In this document: positions 1 to 6,220 of the stretch, piece after piece
Position numbering within the stretch: position 1 is the first letter of the stretch
Layout: each line of letters begins with the position of its first letter
Assembly: GCA_902494565.1 (NCBI GenBank)
Contig: CABUTN010000045.1
Location: 1 to 13,281 of the forward strand
DNA: 13,281 nt
Origin: an uncultured Collinsella sp.
GTDB taxonomy: Bacteria > Actinomycetota > Coriobacteriia > Coriobacteriales > Coriobacteriaceae
Reading direction: 5' to 3'
The notes under the pieces: generated by a model
Told to the model about the DNA's origin: nothing
The model's input: only the letters and a program-made list of their open reading frames with translations
Databases searched by the model: none
Program-made: the position numbers and the translations under genes

Positions 1-19
1 GCCGTCCTCCGATCTCCCG

Positions 20-90
20 GGGCCGGCCGATCCGGCCCTCAGGGTATCGGGTTCCCACATTCATCCGTACACGTGCGGATGAATGTGGGA
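20..90. other. Two hairpins upstream of the tRNA
   Basis: Positions 20-38 form a 7 bp GC hairpin (GGGCCGG, loop CCGAT). Positions 53-67 and 76-90 form a perfect 15 bp stem around an 8 nt loop. Neither is followed by a T-run on either strand, so they are not canonical intrinsic terminators. They may end a gene lying left of the window. I see no gene in 1-193. Confidence 0.6.
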
Positions 91-174
91 GGTGTTCGGA
101 TGAAGTTGATAATCAAGGGCTGTGACACGCGCGAGTTACCTTTAATGGATATGAGGTGAATGAGGCGATTGTTT

Positions 175-183
175 TGCTATACT
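175..183 (+). promoter_or_regulatory. Extended -10 promoter of tRNA-Val
   Basis: TGC followed by TATACT (178-183) forms an extended -10 element. It would start transcription near 190, a few bases before the mature tRNA 5' end. No good -35 hexamer is visible at 15-18 bp spacing, so the extended -10 probably carries recognition. Confidence 0.65.
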
Positions 184-193
184 CTCTCCGCAC

Positions 194-269
194 GGGCGAT
201 TGGCGCAACGGTTAGCGCAGGTGCTTTACACGCACAAGGCTGGGGGTTCGAATCCCTCATCGCCCACCA
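194..269 (+). tRNA. tRNA-Val (anticodon UAC), CCA encoded
   Basis: This is a full cloverleaf. The 7 bp acceptor stem GGGCGAT pairs with ATCGCCC (259-265). The D stem GCGC/GCGC has a GG-containing loop. The anticodon loop TTTACAC (225-231) places TAC at 227-229, reading valine GUA codons and, with modification, other GUN codons. The T stem and loop GGGGG-TTCGAAT-CCCTC span 242-258. The discriminator is A266 and CCA is encoded at 267-269. One anticodon-stem pair (27-43, G220 against A236) is mismatched and one T-stem pair is G-T. A terminator follows directly at 281-308. The gene is the parent of the tandem 3'-end copies downstream. Confidence 0.97.
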
Positions 270-280
270 CTGAATTGTTA

Positions 281-308
281 GGCTCCCAGCAATGGGAGCC
301 TTTCTTTT
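281..308 (+). terminator. Intrinsic terminator of tRNA-Val
   Basis: An 8 bp stem GGCTCCCA/TGGGAGCC with a GCAA tetraloop is followed by TTTCTTTT. It ends the tRNA-Val transcript, or leaks into the cassettes behind it. Confidence 0.88.
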
Positions 309-310
309 CT

Positions 311-450
311 GGGCCCATCGCAGAGGGATTCGAACCCGACAGGGTGCGGAGCTGAGGAAACGCGCAAGCGTTTTCCAGCGCAGCACGCGAGGGCCGTAGG
401 CCCGAAGCGAGAGCGGGCGGCGAAGCTGCACGCGACATCCCTCATCGCCC
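311..450 (+). other. Folded core of cassette 1, candidate structured RNA
   Basis: GGGC (311-314) can pair with GCCC (447-450), and GAGGGAT (323-329) with ATCCCTC (437-443). GTGC (344-347) pairs with GCAC (428-431) and AGCT (350-353) with AGCT (424-427). Inside are GGAAACGC with a GCAA loop and GCGTTTTCC (356-376), GGGCC-GTA-GGCCC (391-403), and a GC stem with a GAGA loop (407-414). The closing strand is the tRNA-Val 3'-end copy itself. Folding was done by eye. Either strand could carry the structure, and no promoter was identified. Confidence 0.5.
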
Positions 451-463
451 ACCACTGAATTGG

Positions 464-495
464 AAACGGTCCTCGCAAGGGGACCGTTTTTGTTT
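464..495 (+). terminator. Intrinsic terminator of cassette 2
   Basis: A 9 bp stem AAACGGTCC (464-472) / GGACCGTTT (481-489) closes a loop containing GCAA and runs into a T-rich tract to 495. It sits at the same place in the unit as the tRNA-Val terminator, but its stem sequence is unrelated. Confidence 0.85.
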
Positions 496-637
496 GGTCC
501 CAGCGCATGGGATTCGAACCCCCAGGGTGCGGAGCTGAGGAAACGCGAAGCGTTTTCCAGCGCAGCACGCGAGGGCCGTAGGCCCGAAGCGAAAGCGGGC
601 GGCGTCAGCCGCACGCGACATCCCTCATCGCCCACCA
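495..637 (+). other. Folded core of cassette 2, candidate structured RNA
   Basis: This has the same layout as cassette 1. GGGAT (509-513) pairs with ATCCC (620-624). GTGCGG (527-532) pairs with CCGCAC (609-614) and CTGA (535-538) with TCAG (605-608). The GGAAACGC hairpin has a shorter loop, and the GGGCC-GTA-GGCCC hairpin is kept. The small GC stem carries a GAAA loop where cassette 1 has GAGA. The 3' pairing strand differs from cassette 1 yet still complements the unchanged 5' strand. Confidence 0.5.
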
Positions 638-648
638 CTGAATTGTTA

Positions 649-679
649 GGCCTCCAGCGATGGAGGCCTTTCTTTTTTT
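649..679 (+). terminator. Intrinsic terminator of cassette 3
   Basis: An 8 bp stem GGCCTCCA/TGGAGGCC with a GCGA tetraloop is followed by a long T-tract (669-679). It has the same architecture as the first terminator, with several stem bases changed on both sides so that pairing is kept. Confidence 0.88.
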
Positions 680-732
680 CAGGCCCATCGCAGAGGGATT
701 CGAACCCGCCAGCACGTCTGTCACAAAGGCCG

Positions 733-949
733 TGGCCAAAAAATGGCGAAAATGAGTACTGCTACTTTGTTTACAACATATAAAAAGATAGTATTTGCTT
801 AGGTTACGCAACATATGTCCATTATAAGGACTAACAGTTAGATCAAAATCGTGCATTCATCGCCATTTCGACTTGCCATCTGGCCTTATTAGTCCAAAAT
901 TGCTGCTACCAAATCGATAACAGTACTCATAATTGATGTTTTTTGACCA
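733..949. mobile_element. AT-rich element with imperfect terminal inverted repeats (MITE-like)
   Basis: The left end (733 onward) begins TGGCCAAAAAA and contains ATGAGTACTG at 752-761. The right end read inward on the minus strand begins TGGTCAAAAAA, with the same ATGAGTACTG at 921-930. About 24 of the first 32 positions match. The element is about 217 bp and visibly more AT-rich than its surroundings. It holds a smaller inverted repeat (GGACTAA 828-834 / TTAGTCC 889-895) and no credible gene. I see no clear target-site duplication and no transposase. It could instead be a regulatory island or an integration remnant. Confidence 0.5.
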
Positions 950-1001
950 GCGGGTCTCCCTGCCTTAGCAAATCTAAGGCAAAACGGGCTCCAGACCGCT
1001 G
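948..1001 (-). terminator. Hairpin at the 3' end of the arginine operon
   Basis: CAGCGGGTCT (948-957) pairs with AGACCGCTG (993-1001) with one bulged base. Inside it, GCCTTAG (962-968) pairs with CTAAGGC (974-980) around a 5 nt loop. It lies 64 nt beyond the argD stop. There is no U-run on the minus strand, so it may be a processing or stability element rather than a classical terminator. Confidence 0.45.
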
Positions 1002-1065
1002 AATCATGCCACATAGGGCACGCCCGCAGTCCGGAACCCGGTCCAAATTGAGTTATTGCGCCGCG

Positions 1066-2349
1066 TTAGCCCAAGACACCCGACAGGATCTCGATCAGAC
1101 TGTCCACGTCGGCTTCCTCGCAGACGAGTGGCGGCAGGAAACGCAGCGTATGTGCACCTGTAGCGTTGATTACGGCACCAGCCCCCAATGCACGGGCCAC
1201 AACGTCGTGTGCATCACCCGCAGCATCGTCCAGATCGCAGCCGAGCATCAGGCCACGGCCACGCACCTCTACCACGTGCGGAAGCTTAGCCAGCGCCTGC
1301 TCCATATAGGCACCCACCTTGGCAGCATGCTCGGCATAATCGCCGCGCACAAGCGCGGAGAGCGTCGCGGCACACGCCGCGATGGCCAAGCAGCTACCGC
1401 CAAAGGTCGAGCCGTGGTCGCCCGGCTTAAACACGTCGGCAATCTCCTTCTTTGCCACGACGGCACCCATGGGCACGCCATCAGCAATGCCCTTGGCAAG
1501 GCTCATGATGTCGGGCTCCACGCCATAGGTCTGGAACGCAAACGGCTTACCCGTGCGGAAGATACCGCACTGGACCTCGTCGGCGATAAGCACGGCGCCC
1601 ACTTCGTGTGCCAGGTCGCGCGCTGCCGCCATAAACTCCTCGGTCATGGGGTGCACGCCACTCTCACCCTGGATCGGCTCGAGCATCACGGCACAAATTT
1701 CGCTCCCCAGCTGCTTAAAGATTGCACGCAGTTCATCGACATCGTTGGGCGTGCAGGCCACAAAGCCACCCGGCAGTGGGCGAAAACTATCCTGCAGCCA
1801 ATCCTGCATGGTGGCGGCAATGGTTTCGAGCGTACGGCCGTGGAAGCCGCCGCGCATGCACACGATGGTGTTGCCGCCGTTACCGGCACGCTTGGCGTAC
1901 AAGCGCGCGAGCTTCATCGAGCCCTCATTGGCCTCGGCGCCGGAGTTGGCAAAGAAGGTCTCCCACACCTGCTCACCCGCAGCCGGGGCACCAAGAGCAG
2001 CTGCCGTGGTCTCATCGCCGGCGGCAATGGCATCGGCAAGCACGCGCGCACCATCTACGTCGTCGTTAGCAAGCTTGGACAGCAGCGCCGCGACCTGTCC
2101 ACGCTGCTCGATGTAGAAGTAATTGGAGACATGCATGAGCTTTTTGGTCTGTGCCTCGAGCGCCGAGAGCACAGCCAGGTTGCCATGACCTAGGCTGCAC
2201 ACGCCGATGCCGGCAAGAAAGTCGAGGTACTCACGGCCATCGTCGCCGGTGAGCTTCATGCCGTGGCCCTCGACAAACTCGACCGGAGAGCGGCCAAAGG
2301 TATGCATAACGTAATGGGATTCAAGCGATTGCTGAGCTGCAAGTGACAT
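1066..2349 (-). CDS. argD: Acetylornithine aminotransferase ArgD
   Basis: This is a PLP-dependent class III aminotransferase. It converts N-acetylglutamate semialdehyde plus glutamate to N2-acetylornithine in cytoplasmic arginine synthesis. Visible family motifs are NSGAEANE (135-142), GGFHGRT (167-173), EPIQGE (224-229), ADEVQCG (256-262) and MSLAKG with the PLP lysine at K286, then GSTFGG (313-318). At 427 residues it is a little longer than usual. The extra length is a stretch of about 27 residues around 96-128, rich in Ala and Asp, just before the NSGAEANE motif. The start is supported by AAAGG six bases upstream. It is last in argCJBD, 69 nt behind argB. A related ornithine or succinylornithine aminotransferase is possible from sequence alone, but the operon argues for ArgD. 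Confidence 0.95.
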   Translation of the reverse strand: MSLAAQQSLESHYVMHTFGRSPVEFVEGHGMKLTGDDGREYLDFLAGIGVCSLGHGNLAVLSALEAQTKKLMHVSNYFYIEQRGQVAALLSKLANDDVDGARVLADAIAAGDETTAAALGAPAAGEQVWETFFANSGAEANEGSMKLARLYAKRAGNGGNTIVCMRGGFHGRTLETIAATMQDWLQDSFRPLPGGFVACTPNDVDELRAIFKQLGSEICAVMLEPIQGESGVHPMTEEFMAAARDLAHEVGAVLIADEVQCGIFRTGKPFAFQTYGVEPDIMSLAKGIADGVPMGAVVAKKEIADVFKPGDHGSTFGGSCLAIAACAATLSALVRGDYAEHAAKVGAYMEQALAKLPHVVEVRGRGLMLGCDLDDAAGDAHDVVARALGAGAVINATGAHTLRFLPPLVCEEADVDSLIEILSGVLG

Positions 2350-2418
2350 GGGATGCCTTTCGTTGAGCGCCGGACGGCGCGGGGCTATGGATGCAGGAAT
2401 GGGGCGGCTGCGGGTCAG

Positions 2419-3399
2419 CTAGACCGTCTGAAGCTTCTCGACCTCGTCGAGGTTCTCGGTCAGACGCGCAGCAAACGTCGAAAGCGGATGCGGATGTGTA
2501 TCGAACTCGTAAGCCGTCTCGGTGGAATGGATCACGGTGCCGACGCCGGCATCGGTCAGCAGCTCCAGGAGCAGCGAATGCGGCGTAGTACCGTTAATGA
2601 TGTGGGCACGAAATACGCCGCCGGTAAGCGCATCGACGGCCGCACGCAGCTTGGGAATCATGCCCTTATCGACCTCGCCGCCGTAGAGCATTTCGTTAAC
2701 CTCGTCGAGCGTTAGGTTGGAGATAAGCGAGTCCTTGTCGCTAAAGTCCTTGTACAGGCCATCGACATCGGTCAAAAAGATCGCCTTATGCGCGTGGAGC
2801 GCCGCGGCAACGGCACCGGCGGCGGTGTCGGCGTTGATGTTGAAGAAACCGCCGTCCTCCCCCGCCGCGACGGTAGCGATGACGGGGATGTACTCGCTAT
2901 CGAGTAAGCGCTCGATATAGTCGGTGTTGACGTGCGTCACTTTGCCCACGCGACCGAGCTCGGGGTCGAGCGGCTCGGCGATGAGCGTGCCGGCATCGCT
3001 GCCCGACACGCCCACGGCCAGGTTGCCGTGGTGGTTGATGGCAGCAACCAGCTCCTGGTTAACCTTGCCGCCCAGCACCTCGCGCACGATATCCATAGTC
3101 TTCGGCGTAGTCACGCGCTGGCCGTTCTTAAACTCGACGGGGATGTCGTAGTGGCTGAGCGCCTCGTTGATGGCCTTGCCGCCGCCATGCACGATGACGG
3201 GGCGCATACCGATGATCTTGAGCAAAACGATGTCGCTCATCACGTCGCGGCGCAGTTGCTCATCAACCATGGCGGCTCCGCCATATTTGATAACAACCGT
3301 CTTACCGGTCAGGTTCTTAATCCACGGTAGTGCTTCGAACAGCAGCTGCGCGGTTGCTTCGTTGGATTCGCTCGAGCGACAATCGCGTGCGAATTTCAT
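2419..3399 (-). CDS. argB: Acetylglutamate kinase ArgB, arginine-sensitive type
   Basis: This phosphorylates N-acetyl-L-glutamate with ATP, the second step of arginine synthesis. It has the amino-acid kinase fold: VVIKYGG with K38, HGGGK (71-75), the substrate-binding region around R95, NINAD with D191, and MIPKL with K250. An N-terminal helix (about 14-30, QLLFEALPWI) precedes the first strand. The C-terminal HSLLLELLTDAGVGT segment (274-288) resembles hexameric, arginine-inhibited enzymes. I therefore infer feedback inhibition by arginine. About 36 residues follow the usual end at GTVI, giving 326 residues, longer than most homologues. GAGG lies a few bases upstream of the ATG. It sits between argJ and argD, with 89 and 69 nt gaps. 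Confidence 0.96.
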   Translation of the reverse strand: MKFARDCRSSESNEATAQLLFEALPWIKNLTGKTVVIKYGGAAMVDEQLRRDVMSDIVLLKIIGMRPVIVHGGGKAINEALSHYDIPVEFKNGQRVTTPKTMDIVREVLGGKVNQELVAAINHHGNLAVGVSGSDAGTLIAEPLDPELGRVGKVTHVNTDYIERLLDSEYIPVIATVAAGEDGGFFNINADTAAGAVAAALHAHKAIFLTDVDGLYKDFSDKDSLISNLTLDEVNEMLYGGEVDKGMIPKLRAAVDALTGGVFRAHIINGTTPHSLLLELLTDAGVGTVIHSTETAYEFDTHPHPLSTFAARLTENLDEVEKLQTV

Positions 3400-3444
3400 A
3401 ATCTGCCTCGTCTTTCGTGTAGCTATCGCGCCGTACCCTCGTTG

Positions 3445-3483
3445 CCCGCGATTGCAGCGGGACGCACGGGACGGTGCGCGTCC
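3445..3483 (-). other. Two hairpins in the argJ-argB gap
   Basis: CCCGC (3445-3449) pairs with GCGGG (3457-3461). Overlapping it, GGACGCAC (3460-3467) pairs with GTGCGCGTCC (3474-3483) with a two-base bulge. They fill most of the 89 nt between the genes. They may tune transcript stability between the cistrons. There is no T-run, so they are not clear terminators. Confidence 0.35.
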
Positions 3484-3488
3484 GGAGT

Positions 3489-4757
3489 CTAGGAACGGTA
3501 GTCGCCGTTAATGGAGATGTACTCGTGCGTGAGGTCGCAAGTCCACACGGTGGTCGCCGCGTCGCCTGCGCCCAGGTCGGCCGAGATCACGATCTCGGGC
3601 GCCTCGAAACGTCGTAGAGCCTCGTCCTCGTCAAAGGGAACAGTCAGACCGTCGCGACAGACAGGCATGCCCATCATGTCGATGGAAACGTCTTCCTGAT
3701 TAAACTTAACGCCGCACTTGCCAAGCGCCATAGCAACGCGACCCCAGTTGCAGTCGTGGCCGGCGATGCAGGTCTTAACGAGCGGCGAGTTGGCGACGGC
3801 ACGAGCGGCGATATCAGCTTCCTCGTCGTTGGCGGCTCCGGTAACGTTGACCGTAACAAGCCTGGATGCGCCCTCACCATCGGCGGCGATATTGCGCGCC
3901 AGGCTCTCGCACACCTCGTGCACGGCAAATGCCAACTCGTCAAAGGCATCGGAGCCCTCGACGATAGACTCGGCATCCGCGGCAGCGGCGCCGGAGGCAA
4001 GCATGATGCAGGTGTCGTTGGTCGAGGTGTCGGAATCGACCGTTACCTTGTTAAAGGTCTGTTTGACGGTCGAGAGCAGCAGGGCATGAAGTGCCGCAGG
4101 CTCGACGGGGGCATCGGTGGTGATAACTGCGATCATGGTGGCCATGTTGGGCATGATCATGCCCGAGCCCTTGCACATTCCGCCTACCGTATAGACATTG
4201 CCCGCATGACCTGCAGCCTCACTGACGTAGGACACGGCGTACTCCTTGGAGTGCGTGTCGGTCGTCATGATGGCGCGAGCGGCATCGGCGCCACCGTGGG
4301 CGGAGAGCGCCTCGTAGGCAGAAGGAATGGCGGTCTCAAACGTGTCGATCGGCAGAATCTGGCCAATCACACCCGTGGAGGCAACCAGAATCTGCTGGGG
4401 CTCGCAGCCGATGACCTGCGATGCGATGCTGCACGTCTCGCGCGCGCATGCAAGGCCGGTCTCACCCGTGGCGGCGTTGGCATTGCCAGAGTTGACCGAA
4501 ACGCCGGCGATGATACCGTAGCCCTTGTGGGCACCGCCCAGGTTGGCACGGCTCACCTGCACGGGCGCCGCGCAAAAGCGATTGGTGGTAAACACGCCGG
4601 CACCGGGACAGGGTTTATCGGGCACGACGAGCGCGTAATCCAGACGCTCGGGGTTCTTGCGGAACCCAGCGTGGATGCCTGCAGCCCTAAACCCAGCCGC
4701 AGCCGTAACGCCGCCCTCGACGGCGCGAATCTTGATATCAAACAGCTCGGTATTCAT
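3489..4757 (-). CDS. argJ: Bifunctional ornithine acetyltransferase / N-acetylglutamate synthase ArgJ
   Basis: This moves the acetyl group from N-acetylornithine to glutamate, releasing ornithine and closing the acetyl cycle. Many members also use acetyl-CoA. ArgJ self-cleaves at a conserved threonine to give alpha and beta chains, and the site is visible in PNMATM with T207 as the new N-terminal nucleophile. Other motifs are ASTGVIG (126-132, oxyanion hole T128/G129), KGSGM (196-200), STNDT (245-249) and the C-terminal YISINGDYRS (413-422). The length of 422 is normal. A GGAG Shine-Dalgarno lies 11 bases before the ATG, slightly far. With argJ present, a separate argE deacetylase would not be needed. 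Whether it also accepts acetyl-CoA cannot be told from the sequence. Confidence 0.96.
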   Translation of the reverse strand: MNTELFDIKIRAVEGGVTAAAGFRAAGIHAGFRKNPERLDYALVVPDKPCPGAGVFTTNRFCAAPVQVSRANLGGAHKGYGIIAGVSVNSGNANAATGETGLACARETCSIASQVIGCEPQQILVASTGVIGQILPIDTFETAIPSAYEALSAHGGADAARAIMTTDTHSKEYAVSYVSEAAGHAGNVYTVGGMCKGSGMIMPNMATMIAVITTDAPVEPAALHALLLSTVKQTFNKVTVDSDTSTNDTCIMLASGAAAADAESIVEGSDAFDELAFAVHEVCESLARNIAADGEGASRLVTVNVTGAANDEEADIAARAVANSPLVKTCIAGHDCNWGRVAMALGKCGVKFNQEDVSIDMMGMPVCRDGLTVPFDEDEALRRFEAPEIVISADLGAGDAATTVWTCDLTHEYISINGDYRS

Positions 4758-4840
4758 CGTCTTTATGACTCCTTATGTCAAGCAAAAAAACGGACATCGG
4801 TTGGTGCGCCATGCCAGTCGTGATCATGAGACCAGCTTAA

Positions 4841-4856
4841 GAGTGGCGCCCCACTC
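4841..4856 (-). other. Small hairpin in the argC-argJ gap
   Basis: GAGTGG pairs with CCACTC around a CGCC loop. It lies within the 135 nt between argC and argJ, the widest gap of the operon. There is no T-run. I see nothing else of note in this gap. Confidence 0.3.
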
Positions 4857-4892
4857 GATGCCCGACTACCAAATCGTTAACAATCGAATGTG

Positions 4893-5963
4893 CTACACCG
4901 GGCACGCCACTGTGGGCAAGCCTCGTCGCTCGTCAAAGCCAAAGACGATATTGGCGCACTGGACCGCTTGGCCCGCAGCGCCCTTGCACAGGTTGTCGAT
5001 GGCGCCCGTCGCCACTAGCACGCCCGCGCGCTTGTTGAGCGCGAGGCCAATCTGGGCGGCGTTGGTGCCGACGACCGAAGCCGTCTTGGGCTGCTGGCCG
5101 GCATCGAGCACACGCACAAAGGTGCGTCCAGCGTAGAACTGCTTGTAATAGTCGACAACATCCTCAAGAGCCAGGGAGTCGATGGCCTGCGGCGTGAGCG
5201 GCAGCGTCACCGTGGAGAGCAGGCCGCGCTTGAGCGGTGCCAGATGCGGGGTAAAGACGACGCGATCGGTCAGGCCAAGGATTTGCTCAATCTCGGGCGT
5301 GTGGCGATGCTTGCCCACGCCGTAGGCCTCCAAATTCTCGTCGGCGCTACAAAAATGGGTGCGGGCGTTGCAAGACTTGCCGGCACCCGTCACACCGCTG
5401 ATGGCATCGACAATCACGGGACCGTTCTCGGCCACCCAGCCCGCACGCACGGCAGGAGCGGCAGCAAGGCTCGTTGCGGTGGGATAGCAACCGGCGCAGG
5501 CGACCAGCACGGGCTTGCCGTCGGCATGGTCGGATGCAGCGGTCTCCAAGTCCTGGCAGAACAGCTCGGGCAGGCCAAAAGCGCGAGTCTTGAGCAGCTC
5601 GGGGCTCGTGTGCTCGGCGGCATACCATGTCTCAAAGACAGTCGCGTCGCTCAGACGGTAATCGGCCGAAAGATCAAAGCAGGAGACGCCCGATGCAAGC
5701 AGCGCGGGCACCTGTGCCATGGCAGCCGTGTGCGGCACGGCAAGAAAAACCGCATCGCAGCTCTTGAGCTCGGGGGCGTCATGCGTGGTGAAAACCAGAT
5801 CGCTCACGCCAGCAAAGCTCGGATACACCGCGGACAGCGGCTGGCCGGCATCGGCGTTGGACGTAATGGCAACAAGTTCAAACTCGGGATGACCGAGCAC
5901 GAGGCGAATGAGCTCGGCGCCGGCATATCCAGCCGCACCGACGATTCCAACCTTTAAAGACAT
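4893..5963 (-). CDS. argC: N-acetyl-gamma-glutamyl-phosphate reductase ArgC
   Basis: This is an NADPH-dependent reductase that turns N-acetylglutamyl phosphate into N-acetylglutamate semialdehyde, the substrate of ArgD. The N-terminal dinucleotide-binding motif is GAAGYAG (9-15). The catalytic cysteine is C159 in ACAGCYPTA, and the conserved GKHRHTPEIEQ stretch (217-227) supplies the catalytic histidine. SGVTGAGKS (189-197) and the C-terminal DNLCKGAAGQAVQ (323-335) are family signatures. The length of 356 is typical. AAGGAG six bases upstream fixes the ATG. It is the first gene of argCJBD, behind a leader of more than 100 nt with ARG-box-like sites. Confidence 0.97.
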   Translation of the reverse strand: MSLKVGIVGAAGYAGAELIRLVLGHPEFELVAITSNADAGQPLSAVYPSFAGVSDLVFTTHDAPELKSCDAVFLAVPHTAAMAQVPALLASGVSCFDLSADYRLSDATVFETWYAAEHTSPELLKTRAFGLPELFCQDLETAASDHADGKPVLVACAGCYPTATSLAAAPAVRAGWVAENGPVIVDAISGVTGAGKSCNARTHFCSADENLEAYGVGKHRHTPEIEQILGLTDRVVFTPHLAPLKRGLLSTVTLPLTPQAIDSLALEDVVDYYKQFYAGRTFVRVLDAGQQPKTASVVGTNAAQIGLALNKRAGVLVATGAIDNLCKGAAGQAVQCANIVFGFDERRGLPTVACPV

Positions 5964-6047
5964 ATCAGACTCCTTGTCTGCGATTTATGCACCGATGCGC
6001 ATTTCGCAGCGGTCGTTATGAAGTGGGTTGAAACTTTAGCACCAAAA

Positions 6048-6086
6048 GATGCATTAACACGTAAATGGCTTGCATATTCATGCATT
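6048..6086 (-). promoter_or_regulatory. Tandem ARG boxes (ArgR operator) upstream of argC
   Basis: The stronger site is TGCAT-ATTC-ATGCA (6071-6084), with perfect arms and a 4 bp AT-rich centre as in ArgR boxes. A weaker one, TGCAT-TAAC-ACGTA (6050-6063), lies exactly 21 bp away centre to centre. That is the usual spacing of paired 18 bp ARG boxes on one face of the helix. They sit about 87-121 nt before the argC start codon. No convincing -35/-10 pair was found nearby. ArgR itself is not in the window. Confidence 0.65.
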
Positions 6087-6129
6087 GAAACATTCCCGAC
6101 ACATTCGCTTGAAGGAATTGACAAATGGA

Positions 6130-6183
6130 GCGGGCCCCGTATTGACCGGCGCTCCTAACGGCGCCGGGCAATACGGGGCCCGC
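6130..6183 (-). terminator. Long nested hairpin between the flavin and arginine operons
   Basis: There are perfect 15 bp outer arms (6130-6144 / 6169-6183), one A-G mismatch, then a 7 bp inner stem CCGGCGC/GCGCCGG (6146-6152 / 6161-6167) with an 8 nt loop. On the minus strand it lies 37 nt past the last gene of the flavin operon and before the ARG boxes. What follows it on the minus strand is TCCATTTG, not a real U-run. It is probably an operon end or insulator. Confidence 0.6.
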
Positions 6184-6220
6184 CCATGCGAAAACCAAGT
6201 TGTTAGGATGAGCCAGCTGG

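Larger units (their letters stand above)
253..707 (+). repeat. Tandem array of tRNA-Val 3'-end cassettes
   Basis: A 25 bp segment (T-arm 3' side, acceptor 3' strand, CCA, and flank CTGAATTG) at 253-277 recurs identically at 438-462 and 621-645. The periods are 185 and 183 bp. Each copy is followed by a terminator hairpin and then by an inverted copy of the T-arm (323-337, 509-525, 693-707). The first two units continue into a nearly identical ~100 bp core (338-437 and about 522-620); the third stops after the inverted T-arm. No complete second tRNA is present. I do not recognise a described family. Possible readings are serial integration scars at a tRNA attachment site, or a processed multi-unit RNA. 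Confidence 0.85.

Noticed and set aside
311..337. Minus-strand tRNA suggested by the inverted T-arm
   Set aside because: Only the T-arm is present; no matching acceptor, D or anticodon arm could be found on the minus strand.
177..638. Minus-strand reading frames containing DSNP or GFEP-type peptides over the tRNA region
   Set aside because: They are translations of the antisense strand of tRNA-Val and of the T-arm copies (GGATTCGAACCC). Such peptides are common spurious products; no ribosome site or protein-like composition was seen.
253..645. CRISPR array
   Set aside because: Three 25 bp repeats at ~184 bp period are tRNA-derived, the intervening sequence is itself repeated, and no cas gene is present.
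253..949. att sites of a complete prophage or integrative element
   Set aside because: Direct repeats at a tRNA 3' end fit the idea, but there is no integrase or any cargo gene between or beside them in this window.
1006..2193. Long plus-strand frame opposite argD
   Set aside because: It is a shadow of argD, which has all catalytic motifs in place; no family resemblance on the plus strand.
3400..3488. Attenuator or riboswitch between argJ and argB
   Set aside because: Two short hairpins only; no conserved aptamer blocks, T-box motif or leader peptide could be recognised.
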